Below are positions 58,069-64,000 of a DNA stretch of 64,000 nucleotides, one piece after another. The number at the start of each line of letters is the position of its first letter. Within the stretch, counting starts at the first letter, position 1. The notes beneath the pieces were generated by a model. That model was not told the origin of the DNA and ran no database searches. It saw only the letters and a list, made by a program, of their open reading frames with translations. The translations under genes were made by a program, and so were the position numbers. The DNA comes from Flammeovirga sp. OC4 (GTDB lineage Bacteria > Bacteroidota > Bacteroidia > Cytophagales > Flammeovirgaceae), in assembly GCF_000812565.1 (NCBI RefSeq), contig NZ_JTAM01000045.1:1-64000 (forward strand), given 5' to 3'.

Positions 58069-61000
58069 TTAGTTCGATTTCAATAGTTTACCCACAAACA
58101 CTTCATCTGCATTTGTGATACTGATAATATATAACCCTTGATTGAGTTGAGAAAGATTTAAATCCAATGCAATTTCATTTTGAAGAGATTGTTGTGTGAT
58201 CATTCTTCCCATACTGTCATGAATAGTCAATGTTCCAGTCACTACTTTTGGTAAAGTGATGTGAACATTGGTTTGGAAAGGATTAGGGGCTATCTTTAAT
58301 GAAGACCTATCAATTTCAACGCTTGTTACATCATCTTGGTAGTTCTCATTTTTGTATAAACGAGCATTGGCAACACCTACGTTAAATCCAAGACCTGAAC
58401 TTGGGGAGGTTGTGATCTTTAAGGTCTCCACGTCTCTCACATCCACACTAATTTTTTCAATTGGTGTATTGGCTGTTATCGGTGCGGACTCATATAGTAA
58501 TTCATCATCTCCAAACACTTTAAGGACCGCAGAACCACCTAAGAAATTGTCTTCCAAACCAATCTCTGCTTCAAAATCATCAAAGTAACGCTTCACATTG
58601 TACTCTACTTCAGTATAATAGCTCAGTGTCACTGCATCATACTGCTCTGAGCCATTGATCATCAAAACAGAATCCTCTGAGAAACCTTGATTCACTTTTA
58701 ACTCTCCTAAATTCACTCTTGGTTGGATTTCTGATAAATAAGTAAACTCTTCCGTATCGACTACTTCCCATTGATAAATGGCCACTGTATAAGGTGCTAC
58801 TTTATCAAAAGTGAAAGCGGTGGGATTATCCATTACGACAGGGCCTTCAATACGAATATTGGTAGGGTTATCGGATGTATTGTCCACATTAATATCATCA
58901 GCAAGTGCTATCCATTTTTTCAAGACCACTTTATCATTCATCTCAAATGGTAGCGTAGTGAAATCAAATGTAGTATTCAATTGTTTTCCATCTGATGTGT
59001 TAGGAATTACCACTGTTGCTATTGTATTCTCTTCATTGACAGATGCAGTAGGATAACTATTCCATATCTCCGCATTTTTGTGTGTATATTTTTCACCCTC
59101 AAAATCTGCTTTTACAAATTGATCCTGATGTAAATGTGTAAAGATATGATGCGCATAACCTTTCGCTTTCAAGAAACCTCCAAATCTCGTTTCGACCATT
59201 GTTGTACCATCATTCTTAAAGAAAGAGTGCGTTTGAATACCTAAAACTTCGTCTTTATAATTATTCATCATTTGATGCCACAATACAATGGCATGCGGAA
59301 TAGCAGAGAAGTTTCTTGGCGTTCCGTATTCTGATAAGAATTGTTGTACATGAATATCTGTAAGGCTTGTATTGTCATATTTTTCAAGGTATTCTTTGAA
59401 CTCATCTACTTTTGAATTGTATTTCGCAATTTGTGATAACTCAAAGATGTACTCTTGGCCTGAAGAAGCTTCTCCTCCTGGATAATAGTGTTTTGCTACG
59501 GCATCATAGGGTTCATTCTCATCGGCCATGTACTTAAAGAAGTTTTCATGTTCAAATGAACTTACTACTGTAATAGATGGGTCCACTGCCTTCATAGCGG
59601 CATAATACTCACTAAAACCTGCATGAGGACCTGAAGTATAATTGACCAATACATCTCCTAAACTTTCTGGAATAGCACCGTTTACACCATCACCAAACTT
59701 AAAAGTACCGTCTGTTCCGCTTGTGACAACAAAATGCTTGTCTGTCGCTGATGAATTATCAAAGTTTAAAACCTCTGTCCAAACTTCACCATCAATGCTC
59801 ACTTTGAATTCTTGGCTTAAATCTATTGGAGGAAATTTCACTTTAAATTCCTGCTCTGGCGTACCGTCTAGCGTACATTCTTCTGCCACCCAAGTAGTTT
59901 GTTTTACAGCCCTTTGATTGGTGAAAGATTCTGTACCACCATAAACATAAAATCGAGCATCTCCAGAACGAATCGCGTCTCCTCCACGAACGTCATCACC
60001 ATTTAATGGATAATTTAAGACAGACAATTCCCAATCGCCGTACAACTCGTTACCTACTTCCCAAACATTGATATTGTAAGGTTCGTATTGACCATTTTTT
60101 GCTCTTTCTAAAGCCCAATCTTTTCCTCCGTTTGGATTAGCCCCAACTTCGGCATTCATATATTCCACAAAGTCCGCTGCATCTTGAGGAGTTCCATAAG
60201 CAAAAGGAACCACGATTGAACCCTTATTCAAGTAAGTCGTATTCAATAGCTTTCCAAATTCATCGGGCCCAAAATTATTATTGAATGCTTTACCGTTGCT
60301 ATGTGCATCAAGGTTATCTACTCTTTCACTCGTAGGTCCAATTGCTCTTTTCCAATTATAAAGGTTCGCCATTGTTCCCCCTGGGAATCTGAAAAATGCA
60401 GAACCTGTATAATTGGCCAGATCAATGACTCTTGGGTCTAAATCTTCTAATATTGGATTCCATAAGCCCTGTCCATCAGCATTGTAAGTAGAGTTTGCTC
60501 CATGCCACTCTGCTTTTCTTTCCATCAACATTGAGCTCCAATCCACTGTTACAGTAACGTCAGTTGGAATAATGATAACTTGGGATTTAAAGTGATCCAA
60601 AGCATCATCCATTTCTGTTGCTGCGGCGTCTAATTCCTCTTGCGAAAGGCTACAATCATCCATTTTTGATTTTGCAGTAGCAATATCTGCCTTCAATTGA
60701 TCGATAGCCTCTTGTGAGTACTGACCTGAACCTTCTTTAATTGCTAAAAAGTTTTCTGCATCTAAAATACTTTGGCTGATTAAATCTTTATTGAGCTGAG
60801 GACCTTCCACCGTTTTGAAGTAGTCAAAAAATGTGATTACACCATTGTTCTTAGAACCTTGAGAATACATTTTGATTGTCGTGATTGGTGAGTCACGTAC
60901 CACCTCAGGCAATGGTAACTGATCAAATTTCAAGACACCGTTTAAATAAATGGCAACTTGGTGATTGGCATTAAATACCATTCTTATTTCATACCATGTA

Positions 61001-61479
61001 TCTACAGCATAATCTGCATCTAACAATGAATGCTCTTCCGGGAAGTTGCTACCACCCGGTACACTTCCATTTTCCAAAATATCCCATCTCAAATCTCTCT
61101 TCCCATAATCAGGGTATTTTAGACCAATCCAACATTTGTTGTTGGCATCCAAAAAGTCCATTTTGAAAGTATATCCACCACTATTATTGGACTTTACTCT
61201 AAAAGAGATTTCAAATTCACTTTGAGAGAATGCCTCATAATTAATGTTGGCTTTTGCATGTCCGCCACCTGCAGGTGTTTCCATATGCAACATCCCTTCT
61301 TTGAAATAAATATCACCACCATTGACATTTCCGGAAGTATTGATACTGATATAAGAAGGTAGATTATCCATATCTGTTTCTACTTCAAAATCATCATCAA
61401 TCAATGTTTTACATTCTTGTCCGTGTACTTGCGTTATAGTCAGCAGAAAGAATAGAAAATAAAAAGTAATGTTTTTCAT
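58069..61479 (-). CDS. T9SS-secreted clan GH-A glycoside hydrolase (arabinofuranosidase-like)
   Basis: An 1136-residue multidomain enzyme. Signal peptide ends QVHGQ. Residues about 25-225 form a concanavalin-like laminin-G type domain (EFEISFRVKSNNSGGYTF, WYEIRMVFNANHQVAIYLNGVL). A FIVAR-like helical module (about 232-300) follows. The catalytic region (about 310-900) has RFPGGTMANLYNWK, the acid/base WEVGNE (Glu478) and the nucleophile-like QFLSEYGTPR (Glu717), similar to GH51/clan GH-A enzymes. A beta-rich insertion at about 500-620 has an FGDGVNGAIPESLG segment. The C-terminus is a T9SS sorting domain (about 1060-1136, IAPNPFQTNVHITLP). It lies between the adhesin and the GH2 gene in the same cluster. 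Confidence 0.82.
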   Translation of the reverse strand: MKNITFYFLFFLLTITQVHGQECKTLIDDDFEVETDMDNLPSYISINTSGNVNGGDIYFKEGMLHMETPAGGGHAKANINYEAFSQSEFEISFRVKSNNSGGYTFKMDFLDANNKCWIGLKYPDYGKRDLRWDILENGSVPGGSNFPEEHSLLDADYAVDTWYEIRMVFNANHQVAIYLNGVLKFDQLPLPEVVRDSPITTIKMYSQGSKNNGVITFFDYFKTVEGPQLNKDLISQSILDAENFLAIKEGSGQYSQEAIDQLKADIATAKSKMDDCSLSQEELDAAATEMDDALDHFKSQVIIIPTDVTVTVDWSSMLMERKAEWHGANSTYNADGQGLWNPILEDLDPRVIDLANYTGSAFFRFPGGTMANLYNWKRAIGPTSERVDNLDAHSNGKAFNNNFGPDEFGKLLNTTYLNKGSIVVPFAYGTPQDAADFVEYMNAEVGANPNGGKDWALERAKNGQYEPYNINVWEVGNELYGDWELSVLNYPLNGDDVRGGDAIRSGDARFYVYGGTESFTNQRAVKQTTWVAEECTLDGTPEQEFKVKFPPIDLSQEFKVSIDGEVWTEVLNFDNSSATDKHFVVTSGTDGTFKFGDGVNGAIPESLGDVLVNYTSGPHAGFSEYYAAMKAVDPSITVVSSFEHENFFKYMADENEPYDAVAKHYYPGGEASSGQEYIFELSQIAKYNSKVDEFKEYLEKYDNTSLTDIHVQQFLSEYGTPRNFSAIPHAIVLWHQMMNNYKDEVLGIQTHSFFKNDGTTMVETRFGGFLKAKGYAHHIFTHLHQDQFVKADFEGEKYTHKNAEIWNSYPTASVNEENTIATVVIPNTSDGKQLNTTFDFTTLPFEMNDKVVLKKWIALADDINVDNTSDNPTNIRIEGPVVMDNPTAFTFDKVAPYTVAIYQWEVVDTEEFTYLSEIQPRVNLGELKVNQGFSEDSVLMINGSEQYDAVTLSYYTEVEYNVKRYFDDFEAEIGLEDNFLGGSAVLKVFGDDELLYESAPITANTPIEKISVDVRDVETLKITTSPSSGLGFNVGVANARLYKNENYQDDVTSVEIDRSSLKIAPNPFQTNVHITLPKVVTGTLTIHDSMGRMITQQSLQNEIALDLNLSQLNQGLYIISITNADEVFVGKLLKSN

Positions 61480-61553
61480 TTGTAGTTGTTATTTAAAAAA
61501 TTCATTTCATAATTCAGCGATGGTTATGAGAGCAATATTAATCTTTAATGTAG

Positions 61554-61701
61554 CAAGTGTTAAGCCGATAGGCGTCACTTGTGATTCATTTTGGGGGAAA
61601 TCTCCCGACTTCGAAAGAAATGGTTATTATTCCTTTTGTATTTCGAAGTCAGGAGACTTCGCCAATTATGTGTTCCAAGTGACGCTATCGCTTAACACTT
61701 G
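61554..61701. repeat. Inverted pair of the two-hairpin unit, outside any full element
   Basis: Unit 1 reads rightward: hairpin 1 at 61554-61581 (arms CAAGTG/CACTTG, loop similar to TTAAGCGATAGCGT) and hairpin 2 at 61597-61612 (GAAATC-TCCC-GACTTC). Unit 2 reads leftward: hairpin 2 at 61644-61661 (CGAAGTC-AGGA-GACTTCG) and hairpin 1 at 61676-61701. The order, spacing and loops equal those in the dispersed element, while stems differ in sequence but still pair. The two units face each other and can also fold together over the whole 148 bp. Confidence 0.85.
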
Positions 61702-61789
61702 AAACATGGTCTCTAACTCAACATCGCTGCCTTTTTATAATGAAGTACCTGTTCAAAATTATCTATAGCTTAAATGCATTTGAATTAAA

Positions 61790-61854
61790 CTCAGGTTTCG
61801 TTAAAATTTTTCGTCTTAGCTATGGCTAGGACTGTAAATTTTGCCTTACCTGAG
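61790..61854. other. Imperfect hairpin element near the end of the GH2 gene
   Basis: CTCAGGT at 61790-61796 pairs with ACCTGAG at 61848-61854, with an inner AAAATTT/AAATTTT pair and a small AGC/GCT apex. It lies about 50 bp after the GH2 stop (minus strand). It could be a terminator-like or repeat structure, but has no T-tract. Confidence 0.5.
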
Positions 61855-61902
61855 ATCAATTCATTCTACATTTATAAACTATATTTAATTATGATCAGCT
61901 AC

Positions 61903-64000
<2,098 letters not shown>

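Larger units (their letters stand above)
61480..61902. other. Intergenic region with two palindromic elements
   Basis: Between the large hydrolase and the GH2 gene there is no gene. It holds the inverted duplicate hairpin unit at 61554-61701 and a separate imperfect hairpin at 61790-61854. The remaining sequence is AT-rich. Confidence 0.6.

Noticed and set aside
61469-61702. 77-codon plus-strand frame
   Set aside because: It spans the inverted hairpin pair and the start of the opposite-strand hydrolase gene; it is a by-product of the palindrome.

Overview
The window looks like a chromosomal segment of a marine Bacteroidota in the order Cytophagales, probably Flammeovirga or a close relative. 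This rests on low GC, TAnnTTTG-type promoter boxes, lack of Shine-Dalgarno sites, many outer-membrane barrels and lipoproteins, C-terminal sorting domains of the type IX secretion system, and algal-polysaccharide hydrolases. Taxonomy is an inference from gene content only.

Layout. 1-3.3 kb: tail of a dispersed repeat, a BCCT transporter and an outer-membrane porin-like barrel. 3.4-8.7 kb: an AT-rich minus-strand restriction island with an XRE controller, EVE-domain McrB, McrC and an HNH nuclease, followed 32 bp later by a methyltransferase; two copies of an operator lie in front of the controller. 8.9-15.4 kb: scattered single genes (coiled-coil protein, barrels, MINPP-type phosphatase lipoprotein, VOC protein, VF530 protein) separated by mobile-looking repeats. 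15.4-18.4 kb: NamZ-like and NagZ-like peptidoglycan-recycling hydrolases. 18.5-22.9 kb: barrel, secreted TPR-CHAT protease-like protein, and a receiver protein with a lone histidine-kinase dimerisation domain.

23.4-41.8 kb is mostly core envelope and regulation: thioesterase, LptD, MlaD-like MCE protein, Fur-family regulator, ECF sigma factor with putative anti-sigma factor and DUF4097 protein, BamD, SurA/PpiD-like foldase, PhoB/PhoR-like pair leading into a pseudouridine synthase, hotdog thioesterase and O-methyltransferase, then a LysM protein. 42-46.4 kb: a repeat-containing lipoprotein and two barrels whose upstream regions share one promoter architecture with identical internal spacing. 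46.7-49 kb: KdnA and KdnB, which make 8-amino-Kdo for lipopolysaccharide. 49.3-52.5 kb: a 7TM-DISM/SpoIIE signalling gene broken after its signal peptide, and a DUF3667 membrane protein. 52.6-64 kb: a minus-strand carbohydrate cluster with a small clan GH-A-like lipoprotein, an eight-repeat T9SS adhesin, a large clan GH-A hydrolase with T9SS tail, and the C-terminal part of a GH2 beta-galactosidase that runs off the window.

The most unusual content is non-coding. A family of about 390-bp inverted-terminal-repeat elements occurs at least five times, plus relics. It carries a pair of hairpins with conserved loops and compensatory stem changes, and the same hairpin pair also occurs alone as an inverted duplicate at 61554-61701. 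No tRNA, rRNA, CRISPR array or transposase gene was seen.
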